Assembly: GCA_044371405.1 (NCBI GenBank)
Contig: JBILTS010000004.1
Coordinates: 1 to 41,480, forward strand
DNA from: RGEC01 sp044371405
GTDB lineage: Bacteria > Bacteroidota > Bacteroidia > NS11-12g > UBA955
Direction of reading: 5' to 3'
Length of the DNA: 41,480 bases
Shown: piece after piece, positions 29,175-38,460 of the stretch
Layout of the letters: every line of letters starts with the position of its first letter
How positions within the stretch are numbered: position 1 is the first letter of the stretch
Translations under genes and position numbers: made by a program
The notes under the pieces: generated by a model
Seen by the model: only the letters and a program-made list of their open reading frames with translations
The model's database searches: none
What the model was told of the DNA's origin: nothing

Positions 29175-30443
29175 ATGCGGGTGCTGATGTTTGGCTGGGA
29201 ATTTCCACCTTACATTTCCGGTGGACTGGGAACTGCCTGCTATGGACTTACCAAGGGATTGATGGAGCATGGTGCTGAGGTGTTGTTTGTGGTGCCCCGA
29301 TTATTTGGTGGGGAAGAGTCCGGCGCAATGCGCATGATTGGAGCTTCTGAAGCAGGTATATCCGAGGAGTTCAGTCGTTTTATTGAACGAGGGAAAATGC
29401 AATTGCTGCAGGTGAATACGACTTTGTTTCCTTATGCCACTGAAGAAACGTATGCAACAGGTATTCAAAATTCTTATATCGCAGAACAACGAAGGCCACA
29501 CATCGCCATGGGTGAGGGTATCACAGGTTTATACGGTAATGGATTGATGGATGAGGTTTATCGATACGCGTCTCTGGCACCACACATAGCCGAACAGCAC
29601 AGTTTTGATTTGGTGCATTCCCACGACTGGCTCACTTTTCCGGCTGGCATGGCGGCATCGGCTCATTCGGGCAAACCGCTGGTGGTCCATTTGCACGCCA
29701 CCGAATTTGACCGATCAGGGAATCATCCCAATGAAAAGGTGAAGTTTATAGAAGAAATAGGGATGAAGGCGGCGGATCGAATTATAGCCGTTAGTGAATA
29801 TACTAAAAATCTGGCAATTAAACAATATCATATTTCTGAAAATAAGATTGATGTGGTGCATAATGGTGTAATGCAGGGCTTTGCAGGGCAAATGGAAAAA
29901 TCGAAAAAGCCATTTCCTGTTGTGGTTTTTTTGGGAAGGGTGACTTTTCAAAAAGGCCCTGAATATTTTTTACATGCTGCGGCAAAAGTGCTGAGAAAGA
30001 ATCCTGATGTGCGATTTGTAGTGGCCGGCCATGGCGATAAACTCTTGTCCATGATTACCCTTGCGGCGCAATTAAAGATTTCTTCGAGGGTCAGTTTTAC
30101 CGGTTTTATCCAGGGCGATGACATTGGAGAATTATTTGGCAGCTCCGATGTGTATGTGATGCCCTCCGTATCAGAGCCCTTTGGCATATCTGCTCTGGAG
30201 GCCGCCAGGGCAGGGGTTCCGGTAATCATATCCCGACAAACAGGAGTGGCGGAGGTGCTAAACAGTGCGTTGAAAATGGATTTCTGGGATACTGATGGAA
30301 TGGCGGATGCTATCATGGCATTGCTGAAACACCATTCCCTGAGTCGCTGGATGAGCAGAAACGGACTACAGCAAGCTCGGCTACAGACTTGGAATAAAGC
30401 GGCTTCAAGGGTGCTAAGAACCTATTCAAAATTATTATCATGA
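29175..30443 (+). CDS. GT4-family glycosyltransferase (glycogen/alpha-glucan synthase-like)
   Basis: A 422-residue GT-B fold retaining glycosyltransferase. The N-terminal domain has GWEFPPYISGGLGTACYGL (a variant of the KxGGL nucleotide-sugar loop) and HSHDWLTF. The C-terminal GT4 domain has FLGRVTFQKGPEYFL near 250 and EPFGISALEAARAGVPVI near 335, with the E-x7-E motif. Given its place between a debranching enzyme and a GH57 amylase, an alpha-glucan donor/acceptor role is likely, possibly primer or maltosyl-phosphate-type synthesis. The sugar donor is not provable from sequence. It abuts the previous gene with zero spacing and overlaps the next by 4 nt. Confidence 0.85.
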   Translation: MRVLMFGWEFPPYISGGLGTACYGLTKGLMEHGAEVLFVVPRLFGGEESGAMRMIGASEAGISEEFSRFIERGKMQLLQVNTTLFPYATEETYATGIQNSYIAEQRRPHIAMGEGITGLYGNGLMDEVYRYASLAPHIAEQHSFDLVHSHDWLTFPAGMAASAHSGKPLVVHLHATEFDRSGNHPNEKVKFIEEIGMKAADRIIAVSEYTKNLAIKQYHISENKIDVVHNGVMQGFAGQMEKSKKPFPVVVFLGRVTFQKGPEYFLHAAAKVLRKNPDVRFVVAGHGDKLLSMITLAAQLKISSRVSFTGFIQGDDIGELFGSSDVYVMPSVSEPFGISALEAARAGVPVIISRQTGVAEVLNSALKMDFWDTDGMADAIMALLKHHSLSRWMSRNGLQQARLQTWNKAASRVLRTYSKLLS

Positions 30444-31708
30444 AACAAAAGCGGTTTATATGTTTGTATTTTCAAGTGCACCAGCCCTATCGGTTGGGGC
30501 GGTTCCGGTACTTCGATATTGGTAGGAACGGTGGCTATTTTGACGATGAACGGAACGGCAATATTTTGGAAAAAGTGAGCCGCAAATGCTATTTGCCGGC
30601 AACCATGCTTCTGCAGGAATTGGTGCAAAGCCATCCCAACAGGTTTAAATGTTCATTTTCTTTTTCCGGAATGGTGCTGGAACAAATGCAAAGAATGAAT
30701 CCGCAGGTATTGTCTGTTTTTCAGAAACTGGTGTCTATGCCCGGTGTGGAGGTACTGGCTGAAACGTATTCTCACTCACTGAGTGCATTGGTTAGTAGAC
30801 GGGAGTTTGAAAAGCAGGTAAAAGCGCATGGGGAAATGGTGCAGACCCTGTTTCAACAGAAGCCATCGGTGCTTAGAAATACAGAGCTAATATATTCCGA
30901 TGTTATTGGTAAATATGCTGCTGATATGGGATTTGCCGGTATTCTGGCGGAAGGGGCTGACCGGATATTGGGCTGGAGAAGCCCCAATTATCTTTATTCG
31001 GCGGCCCATGCACCCGATCTGGGATTGCTGTTAAAGAACTACCGACTAAGCGATGATATTGCTTTTCGGTTCTCGCAGCCGGACTGGAAAGAAGGACCGT
31101 TAACCGCTGAGAAATTTGTACACTGGCTGAATGCCATACCCGAAGACGAGCCACTGGTGAACTTATTTATGGATTATGAAACATTTGGGGAGCACCAATG
31201 GGCAGAATCCGGTATTTTTGATTTTTTACGGGCGCTGCCCGATGCTGTTTTTAGGCATTCAGATTTTCAATTTGTAACCCCAACAGAGGCCTTGCAGCAA
31301 CTCAATTCCGCTGATGTGTTGAGCATGCCTGAACCTGTCTCATGGGCCGATGAAGCCCGGGATTTAACTGCCTGGCTTGGAAATCCTTTGCAAGATGATG
31401 CTTTTGAGAGTTTGTACCGCATGCAGTCATTGGTTGAAAAATGCAATGATGAACAAATTCAGCGTGACTGGCAAAAATTGCAAACCAGCGATCATTTCTA
31501 CTACATGTGCACCAAATATTTTGCTGATGGTGACGTGCACAAATATTTCAATCCTTACAATTCGCCATATGAGGCATTCGTGAATTATATGAATGTACTG
31601 GCTGATTTTGAATTGAGGTTAAAATCACGCGCCCCTGCAGATTCTTTACCGCGCAGGCAGTTTAAAGCACAGCGTGAGGCGATGCCGCATAGGGTTCAAA
31701 CCGATTAA
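30440..31708 (+). CDS. GH57-family alpha-amylase / glucanotransferase
   Basis: A 422-residue glycoside hydrolase family 57 protein without signal peptide, hence cytosolic. GH57 conserved regions are visible: HQPYR (14-18, region 1), FSFSGMVLEQM (region 2), LRNTELIYSD with likely nucleophile Glu149 (region 3), and FMDYETFGEHQ with likely acid Asp245 (region 4). GH57 enzymes act on alpha-1,4- or alpha-1,6-glucans as amylase, transferase or branching enzyme. As no GlgB is seen in the operon, a branching or transferase role is possible but unproven. ATGA overlap with the upstream gene. Confidence 0.92.
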   Translation: MKQKRFICLYFQVHQPYRLGRFRYFDIGRNGGYFDDERNGNILEKVSRKCYLPATMLLQELVQSHPNRFKCSFSFSGMVLEQMQRMNPQVLSVFQKLVSMPGVEVLAETYSHSLSALVSRREFEKQVKAHGEMVQTLFQQKPSVLRNTELIYSDVIGKYAADMGFAGILAEGADRILGWRSPNYLYSAAHAPDLGLLLKNYRLSDDIAFRFSQPDWKEGPLTAEKFVHWLNAIPEDEPLVNLFMDYETFGEHQWAESGIFDFLRALPDAVFRHSDFQFVTPTEALQQLNSADVLSMPEPVSWADEARDLTAWLGNPLQDDAFESLYRMQSLVEKCNDEQIQRDWQKLQTSDHFYYMCTKYFADGDVHKYFNPYNSPYEAFVNYMNVLADFELRLKSRAPADSLPRRQFKAQREAMPHRVQTD

Positions 31709-31721
31709 ATTGAATAGATTT

Positions 31722-34700
31722 ATGGAAGACGATAAACAAAGTGCCGATGTGATTTTTGAGGTTAGCTGGGAGGTTTGCAATAAAGTAGGTGGCATTCATA
31801 CAGTCATCAGCAGTAAATCTATTGCTGCTATGCAGGTATGGGAAGACAAGCTGATTATGATTGGCCCTGATATTTGGAAGGGCACCACCGGGCATCCTGA
31901 ATTTGAGGAAGATGAGGAATTGTTTGCAGATTGGCGAAACCATGCTGCGACACTGGGAATCCTGGCACGTACCGGCCGATGGAAAATACCGGGCAATCCT
32001 CCGGTAATTCTGGTGGATTTTACTCCTTTTTTTGCCCAAAAGAATGATGTTTTCGCCCATTTGTGGACCCGTTTTCAGCTGGATTCCCTCACCGGCGGCT
32101 GGGACTATGCAGAGCCCGCCATGTTTGGTTATGCGGCAGGAAAAGTGATTGAAAGTTTTTATCATTTTTACCTCACCTACAGCGATCGAATGGTTGCCCA
32201 TTTTCACGAATGGATGACCGGGGTGGGGTTGTTGTACCTTGAGGAACATGTGCCTCAGGCCGCCAAGGTGTTTACCACTCATGCAACAGTGCTGGGGCGC
32301 AGTATTGCCGGAAACGGTTTGCCGCTGTATGAGAATTTGGCACAATTCGATGCATCTCAGGAAGCCCGAAAGTTTAATGTGCTGGCCAAACACTCGTTGG
32401 AAAAATGTGCAGCCCGGCTCGCCGACTGTTTTACAACGGTCAGTGAGATTACTGGCAAAGAGTGTCTGGCATTTTTGGGGAAAGCCCCTGATATGATTAC
32501 TCCCAACGGTTTTGATACTGGAATTGTTCCGGATTATTTTCTTTTTCAGGAAAAACGTATGATGGCACGCAGGTGTTTGCTGGATGTGGCTTCAGCCATG
32601 AAAGGACGGGTGTTTGGAGACAATGCACTGTTATTGCTCAAGAGTGGCCGGTATGAATTTCACAATAAAGGGATTGATGCATTTATTGAATCACTTGCAT
32701 TGCTAAAAAATCAGCATCAGGGTAGGGATATCGTGGCGTTTATTTTCATTCCTGCGGGTCATACCGGCTATCGTAAAGATTTGAGGGGAGTGCTTACAGG
32801 GCAGGTTGATCATATTGCCGGAAATCGGCTATTTACCCATAATCTGATGGATGCCGGCCATGATGCCATTGCCACTGCCATTGAAAATGCCGGCTTGCAA
32901 GGTGGTGAAGACGGCAAGGTGCATGTGGTTTATTCACCTGTTTATCTCAATGGGCAGGACGGAATATACCATCTTTCATATTATGATTTGCTGCCGGGTT
33001 TTGATTTAACAGTTTTTCCCTCATACTATGAGCCCTGGGGTTATACCCCACAGGAGAGCGTGGCTTTTCATGTGCCCACCATCACCACCGATAATGCCGG
33101 TTTTGGCGATTTTTTACTGGCCAATATGCCAATGAATGATATTCGGCATGGTGCCGCTGTGGTAATCCGGGGTGAGAAAAGTGTAGGTGAAGTTAGCCAG
33201 GATATAGCCGCAGTGGCAATCACATTTGCATCACTTACTGCCGAGCAGGTTAAAATGGCGAGGGTTTCGGCTCATGCCTTGTCCGGAAAAACACTGTGGA
33301 AACACTTGTTGCAAAACTATATTTCTGCCTACAGCCGCGCTTTGCAAAAGACGCAGACCCGACAGACCAGCTTTAGTCATGAGGCCACGGTACATGCTTT
33401 TTCCGTGGGTGGTATCAAAGGACCGGTAAGAATGCCGCGGTGGCGTAAAATATTTGTGGAAACCCGATTGCCGGCCTCACTCGTGCCTCTTGAAGAAATC
33501 ATGAAGAATTTCTGGTGGACCTGGAATCCGGAAACATCTGCATTGTTTCAGTATATGGACCCCGATGCCTGGGAGCAATCTGCGCACAATCCACTGAACA
33601 TGCTTGAGCATTTGGGTGCTGACCGGCTTTCAGAACTGGAAGGTGATAAACAGTTCAAAGCTCATTTAGGTAGGGTGTACAAGAATTTTACTGCATACAT
33701 GCAAAATCCGATGAAGCCCGGTCCTGTGGTTGCATATTTTTGCTCCGAATATGGCATTTATTCGGGCCTGGAGCAATATTCCGGGGGGTTGGGAATTCTG
33801 GCGGGTGATTTGTTGAAACAGGCCTCTGATGATGGTTGTCCTTTGGTTGGTGTGGGTTTGCTATATCGCTATGGGTATTTTAAGCAGGAGGTTTCCCTTC
33901 ATGGTGAACAAATTGCGGGGCTGGAGGCACAAAAGTTTACCTGTCAGCCATTACATCCGGTTTATGATGCTCAGGGTAATTGGCTGCGGGTGAATATTGC
34001 CCTGCCAGGACGCACACTCTATGCGCAAGTACGACGAGCTGACGTAGGCAGGACCCGCTTATTTTTATTGGATACAGACATTGCAGAAAATCGGCCCGAG
34101 GATCGGAAGGTAACAGGCCAACTGTATGGTGGAGACCGCGAATTGCGTTTAAAACAGGAAATGTTACTCGGCATCGGGGGCATGCGTTTGCTGCAATCCC
34201 TTGAAATTTCTCCCGATGTGTTTCATTTTAATGAGGGGCATGTTGCATTTGCATCACTGGAGCGAATCAGAATGTTGATGTACGATGAAAACATGAGTTT
34301 TGAAGAGGCACTCGAGTGGGTGAGGTCTACCACCATTTTTACCACACACACGCCGGTTCCGGCTGGTCATGAAATTTTCAGTGAAGAGCTGCTGAGGCGA
34401 TATCTTGGACACTTTGCACCACTGCTGAATATTAGTTGGGAGCACTTAATGCAATTGGGTAACTGGCCCAATCATGCAAGGTCAGGACAGGATTTTTCCA
34501 TGAGTTTGCTGGCTGCCAATACGTCCATTCGAATGAATGCTGTGAGTCGAAAACATGAGCGGGTTAGCCGTCATATGTTTTCTGGTTTGTGGGAGGGTTA
34601 CGGTGAAGATGAGTTGTTTATTGATCACGTCACAAACGGTGTTCATATACCAACCTGGGTAGATGATATGTGGCAACGCACCGAATGGGATAACCTGTCA

Positions 34701-35909
34701 TCTGAAGAAATATTCAGCAATCATTTGTTGCTAAAAAAACGCCTGATTCAGGAGTTGAAAATGCGTTTTAGCCATGCCCATGCCAAGGATAATCGATATT
34801 ACAAAAGGTATGCGGGTTTGTTTCAGCCAATGGACGAAAAGACGCTTATTATTTCTTTTGCCAGAAGGTTTGTTGCCTACAAGCGGCCGGGATTGTTGTT
34901 TTTTGATCAGGACAGATTGCTGAAAATCATGAACAATGCCCGTGTTCCGGTGGTGTTTTTGTTCGCTGGTAAGGCGCATCCCTTTGATTTTGCGGGTCAG
35001 GAAGAAATAAGACACCTGTTGAATTTGTCGGTTAGTCCGGAGTTTAGGGGCAAATTATATTTTTTAGCCAATTATGATATAGAGCTGGCTCAATATCTGG
35101 TGAAGGGGTCGGATTTATGGCTTAATCTGCCCAGGGACGGCATGGAAGCCAGTGGTACCAGTGGCATGAAGGCTGCCATGAATGGGGTGCTGAACCTAAG
35201 CACGGACGATGGATGGTGGGCAGAGGCAGAAAATATGGATTGCGGCTGGACCATTTCACATCACGTTTCTGAAAAAAACGGAGAGGATGAGTGGGATTCA
35301 GAGCGGCTGTATGAATTGCTTGAGCGGCAAGTGATACCTGCCTATGAAGATGCTGTATTGTATGGCAAGCCAGACTCGTGGGTAGCCAAAATGCGCAATG
35401 CTATCAAGCATGTCCGCATTAATTTTGATGCAGGAAGGATGCTGTCGGATTATCAGCAAAAAATGTACTTACCGGTACATGAGCGAAAACAGCTATTGAT
35501 TCAAAATGACCGCGAATCCCTTCGGGACATTGCCGCATGGAAACAAAAAGTGGAACAGGCATGGTCCGGACTTAGTGTTATTCAGACACAATGGCATGAT
35601 ACTGCCAATAAAGCAATGCCGCTTGGTGAGAGTATGTGTCCTAAAATAACCCTCAAGTTAAATGGATTGAAGACAGATGAACTGGGTGTGGAGATGTTGG
35701 TCATCAGCAAGCGAAAACAAACTACAGAGCCATTTTCGGTGTTGAAATGTACGGCCCTGAGTGGTGTAATATCTGGAGAGGATGAAGGAACCTGGACAGG
35801 TGAGGTGCGAATGCAAAAACCCGGTGTTTATGAGTATGGTTTTCGTATATATCCCAAGCATCCGCTGCTGGCGCATCGTCAGGATTTTGCACTGATAAAG
35901 TGGGTTTGA
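31722..35909 (+). CDS. Fused GT3 glycogen synthase and GT35-type alpha-glucan phosphorylase
   Basis: A 1395-residue two-enzyme polypeptide. Residues 1 to about 570 are a GT3 (animal/fungal-type) glycogen synthase: SWEVCNKVGGIHTVISSK near 12, HFHEWMTGVGLLYL near 155, TTHATVLGRSIAGN near 185 and SYYEPWGYTPQE near 433. Residues about 588-1280 are the short alpha-glucan phosphorylase type that begins with a DUF3417-like segment (VPLEEIMKNFWWTWNP). It includes CSEYGIYSGLEQYSGGLGILAGD, HFNEGHVAF, and the pyridoxal-phosphate lysine segment EASGTSGMKAAMNG near 1142. A beta-rich C-terminal domain closes the protein. The ATG at 31722 lies 13 nt after the GH57 stop; the frame extends to a GTG at 31674 but only into the amylase gene. 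Synthesis and phosphorolysis in one chain would need tight allosteric control. Confidence 0.93.
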   Translation: MEDDKQSADVIFEVSWEVCNKVGGIHTVISSKSIAAMQVWEDKLIMIGPDIWKGTTGHPEFEEDEELFADWRNHAATLGILARTGRWKIPGNPPVILVDFTPFFAQKNDVFAHLWTRFQLDSLTGGWDYAEPAMFGYAAGKVIESFYHFYLTYSDRMVAHFHEWMTGVGLLYLEEHVPQAAKVFTTHATVLGRSIAGNGLPLYENLAQFDASQEARKFNVLAKHSLEKCAARLADCFTTVSEITGKECLAFLGKAPDMITPNGFDTGIVPDYFLFQEKRMMARRCLLDVASAMKGRVFGDNALLLLKSGRYEFHNKGIDAFIESLALLKNQHQGRDIVAFIFIPAGHTGYRKDLRGVLTGQVDHIAGNRLFTHNLMDAGHDAIATAIENAGLQGGEDGKVHVVYSPVYLNGQDGIYHLSYYDLLPGFDLTVFPSYYEPWGYTPQESVAFHVPTITTDNAGFGDFLLANMPMNDIRHGAAVVIRGEKSVGEVSQDIAAVAITFASLTAEQVKMARVSAHALSGKTLWKHLLQNYISAYSRALQKTQTRQTSFSHEATVHAFSVGGIKGPVRMPRWRKIFVETRLPASLVPLEEIMKNFWWTWNPETSALFQYMDPDAWEQSAHNPLNMLEHLGADRLSELEGDKQFKAHLGRVYKNFTAYMQNPMKPGPVVAYFCSEYGIYSGLEQYSGGLGILAGDLLKQASDDGCPLVGVGLLYRYGYFKQEVSLHGEQIAGLEAQKFTCQPLHPVYDAQGNWLRVNIALPGRTLYAQVRRADVGRTRLFLLDTDIAENRPEDRKVTGQLYGGDRELRLKQEMLLGIGGMRLLQSLEISPDVFHFNEGHVAFASLERIRMLMYDENMSFEEALEWVRSTTIFTTHTPVPAGHEIFSEELLRRYLGHFAPLLNISWEHLMQLGNWPNHARSGQDFSMSLLAANTSIRMNAVSRKHERVSRHMFSGLWEGYGEDELFIDHVTNGVHIPTWVDDMWQRTEWDNLSSEEIFSNHLLLKKRLIQELKMRFSHAHAKDNRYYKRYAGLFQPMDEKTLIISFARRFVAYKRPGLLFFDQDRLLKIMNNARVPVVFLFAGKAHPFDFAGQEEIRHLLNLSVSPEFRGKLYFLANYDIELAQYLVKGSDLWLNLPRDGMEASGTSGMKAAMNGVLNLSTDDGWWAEAENMDCGWTISHHVSEKNGEDEWDSERLYELLERQVIPAYEDAVLYGKPDSWVAKMRNAIKHVRINFDAGRMLSDYQQKMYLPVHERKQLLIQNDRESLRDIAAWKQKVEQAWSGLSVIQTQWHDTANKAMPLGESMCPKITLKLNGLKTDELGVEMLVISKRKQTTEPFSVLKCTALSGVISGEDEGTWTGEVRMQKPGVYEYGFRIYPKHPLLAHRQDFALIKWV

Positions 35910-35911
35910 TG

Positions 35912-36571
35912 CTATTTTGCAATGAGAATTCGTTGCCTAAAAGTCCCTTTTTCACTATGTATTTCCAGATTGTATAATCCACTTTTCATTCCGGAAATAT
36001 TTATTTGCTCGGTGGTGGTATTTATATTTTGGTCATAAACCTGTTTTCCGGCAACATCTGAAATAATGATTTTGGAATTGAAATCAGTAGTATTAACCGT
36101 GAATAAACCTGAAGATGGATTCGGATAAATGTAAACAAATGCCGGTTCACAAATAGTGGCAATGGTTTGTGAATATTCGGTTTCTGCACCCGGTAATGCT
36201 ATCTTCAACCTGTAATAACGCGTGCCGATATTTGCAGCCCGATCAAAGCATTCAAAGCCTGCTGCATTGGATTCAATCCTGCAAGGAAATGAAAAAAAAT
36301 GACGGCCATCATAAGATTTTTCAGGTGTAACATGATTATCGAAATTAGTTTCGGTAAAGGACCAATAAATGCGCGTGCCTTGTTGCCCGCAATCGGCTTT
36401 AAAACTTTGAAGAGAGGCAGGAAGTAAAAGTTCAAATCCTGAAGATCCTGCACAGACAAATGAAAAACCATCCTCATTGCCCACGGTGTAGATTTGCCCC
36501 TTCAACCATATCGGTGTCAAAACCGACATGGCCATTGTCAATAGTTTGATTCTTAATCCTGTGTTTTTCAT
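35912..36571 (-). CDS. Small secreted protein with T9SS sorting domain
   Basis: A 219-residue protein with an N-terminal signal (MKNTGLRIKLLTMAMSVL to about 26). A short cysteine-containing beta-rich domain of unknown function follows, including YDGRHFFSFPC and GTRYYRLKIALPG, a pattern common before T9SS tags. It ends in a type A sorting domain (IYPNPSSGLFTV; MKSGLYNLEI; RILIAK). I chose ATG 36571; the frame continues to 36700 but only into the upstream gene. It lies 10 nt downstream of the FGE-fold gene, so the two are likely one operon. It converges with the GT3-GT35 gene with a 2-nt gap. Confidence 0.8.
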   Translation of the reverse strand: MKNTGLRIKLLTMAMSVLTPIWLKGQIYTVGNEDGFSFVCAGSSGFELLLPASLQSFKADCGQQGTRIYWSFTETNFDNHVTPEKSYDGRHFFSFPCRIESNAAGFECFDRAANIGTRYYRLKIALPGAETEYSQTIATICEPAFVYIYPNPSSGLFTVNTTDFNSKIIISDVAGKQVYDQNINTTTEQINISGMKSGLYNLEIHSEKGTFRQRILIAK

Positions 36572-36581
36572 ATTAATATAA

Positions 36582-38045
36582 TTAAGGGGCGGTACGACAT
36601 CCGCGACCACCGTAGTCTCCCTGTCTGTCGCCGTTGGCATTGGTAGCATAAAACCTGTCTGAAGTGCGCATAAGATCGGCAATGTCTTTCCAGCTGCCAC
36701 CTCTGAAACCCATGCCGGTACCGCCGGCCCCGGGCCAGTTTAAAACATCTGCATCTCCGGAGGCATCTAAAGTGCCGTTGCCGTTTAAGCCATTAAAATC
36801 CCTGCCTTGGGTGTTCCCAACGGTCACTGTCCTCTCAAATAAATTACCACTCAGTTCCAAAATGCCATAATAACCTGCACCAACCCTGGCCCGTGTATTT
36901 ACCCCCTGACCAAAACATCCCACCCGCATGGGGCCTTGCACACCTGCTACATTGCCAAAGTTGCTGTTTGCATTGGTATTTGTTGCAGTTTCATTGCTAT
37001 TTGAAGGATTACTGATTCCAACCGCTGCAGCAGCAACAGTATTCCCCCAGGAAAATTCATTGGCTACCGGGGATAATGTGCCCCTGGCAGCTTTTTCAAA
37101 CTCCAGCTCTGTCATGGGTCGTAAGGCAGCCCAATCAAGGTATGCGGCCAAGTCTGCCCATTTTAAAAAATTACATGCCACATAAGGCATTGAAGTGGAG
37201 TAGCTGCTGAATGAACCCAGAATGACAGATCGAAATGACGGGGATACTAAATTTCTTGCTGTGGCTTGAATTGTCGTCAGTTTATTGAGGAATTCAACAT
37301 ATTGAGATTGTGTAATCTCGTATTTCATGCAGTAAAATGCTTTAAATCCCTTGGGGAAATCAACGGGAATAGGTCCCAAAAAATCACCGCCACTCGTATA
37401 ATTAAACTCATTAATTCCACTGCCAACCTGAATTGCGTTCTCACTGGTTATTTGGTAAGGATCAGTTGTGATTGGTGACATAAAGAATGCCCCGGTTTCG
37501 GCTCCACCGCTGCCTACATAAAAACTTCCCTGCGGTACGTAAACCATTTCAATGCCAAAAATGCATATTTCTACCTTGGTGCTGTCTGCCAGTCCGTCTG
37601 TTCCGTAATTCCATCTCAAGCTCACATTGTTGTAAGCTACATTGCCTTGGGCAATAGCATTGCTGGCATAGATGAAAACACCGTGGGCGCCTCCACTGCC
37701 ATTGTCATCACTGCTGCTGATATTACTTCCTGCGGGCTCCGTATGGCCATCGCCACTGCCGGTTCCATCAACATAGTTTAGGGTAGCATGGTGCCAGGTA
37801 GCTTGCCCCTGTTTGCGGTATTTAACAAAAATCCAGGCGGCATCCCAATTGGATGGCCCGGTATTAACTCGCCATGAATTGTTCCAGCTTACGTCAAATT
37901 TGATCATGGTGTAATCCAGGGTTTTATTTTGGCTATGAAGCGCTGGATTGCTGATTGCCAAATTGTTGCTTAAGCAGTGTTGACCTAGAAAATAGCCCAC
38001 AGTTGACAGCAGCAATTTTATCATTGAAAAATTCACTTTCTTCAT
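36582..38045 (-). CDS. Secreted FGE-sulfatase-fold (SUMF1-like) protein, probably non-catalytic
   Basis: A 487-residue protein with an N-terminal signal peptide (hydrophobic about 8-25). Residues about 30-160 form a beta-rich region of unknown type (YTMIKFDVSWNNSWR). Residues about 165-487 have the formylglycine-generating-enzyme fold: IEMVYVPQGSFYVG, FYCMKYEITQSQYVEFLN, ALRPMTELEFEKAARG, and FRGGSWKDIADLMRTSDR. In true FGE the segment after RGGSW carries the two catalytic cysteines; here there are none, so it should not be called a formylglycine-generating enzyme. The same fold without catalysis is used by the T9SS lipoproteins GldK and GldJ. A surface or structural role is inferred. Promoter at 38094-38125. 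Confidence 0.85.
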   Translation of the reverse strand: MKKVNFSMIKLLLSTVGYFLGQHCLSNNLAISNPALHSQNKTLDYTMIKFDVSWNNSWRVNTGPSNWDAAWIFVKYRKQGQATWHHATLNYVDGTGSGDGHTEPAGSNISSSDDNGSGGAHGVFIYASNAIAQGNVAYNNVSLRWNYGTDGLADSTKVEICIFGIEMVYVPQGSFYVGSGGAETGAFFMSPITTDPYQITSENAIQVGSGINEFNYTSGGDFLGPIPVDFPKGFKAFYCMKYEITQSQYVEFLNKLTTIQATARNLVSPSFRSVILGSFSSYSTSMPYVACNFLKWADLAAYLDWAALRPMTELEFEKAARGTLSPVANEFSWGNTVAAAAVGISNPSNSNETATNTNANSNFGNVAGVQGPMRVGCFGQGVNTRARVGAGYYGILELSGNLFERTVTVGNTQGRDFNGLNGNGTLDASGDADVLNWPGAGGTGMGFRGGSWKDIADLMRTSDRFYATNANGDRQGDYGGRGCRTAP

Positions 38046-38460
38046 TTTAAGTTGGTTATAGTACGTAGAAATAAATATATTAAAATTCTAAATCGAATTT
38101 AGTGTTTGAAAATGAAAAAACCAAAAATAAAACGAAATAAAAATTATGAAAATGAATTATTAATCTTAAAACTTACACATAAATGGCTTGGTAGGGCCCA
38201 AAGCTCCCATAGCAAAATCTGCTTAACCCAGTATGAATGATTCGTTAATTTTGGTTTGTAGGCATGTAGATTATTTCAGTTTCGGAAGCAGGCGATTGAA
38301 TCATTGGTGAATTTCAAATTATGGTTTGAAAATTTTTAATGCATCGATTTTTGAGCAATTAGCATCTTGCTGGTAGATTTGAAACTGGGAAATCCAAATT
38401 TTTATATCATTAATTGTAAAGTATTTCGGAACTTTGCACAAAATTCAAAAATAAAGAACA
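38046..38460. other. 415-bp divergent intergenic region
   Basis: AT-rich DNA between the FGE-fold gene (leftward) and isocitrate dehydrogenase (rightward). It contains the minus-strand promoter at 38094-38125 and a weak -7-like box GAACTTTG at 38429-38436, 24 nt before the icd ATG. No RNA gene, repeat or convincing small ORF is seen in the rest. Confidence 0.6.
38094..38125 (-). promoter_or_regulatory. Bacteroidota-type promoter of the FGE-fold gene
   Basis: On the minus strand, TTTG (38125-38122), a 20-nt spacer and TAAATTCG (38101-38094) differ by one base from TAnnTTTG. The TTCG variant equals that of the bamD promoter. The leader would be about 45 nt, unlike the very short leaders of the other three sites. 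Confidence 0.5.

Noticed and set aside
35912..36700. 262-residue version of the small T9SS protein
   Set aside because: The first 43 residues overlap the end of the upstream FGE-fold gene, and a clean signal peptide starts at the ATG at 36571.
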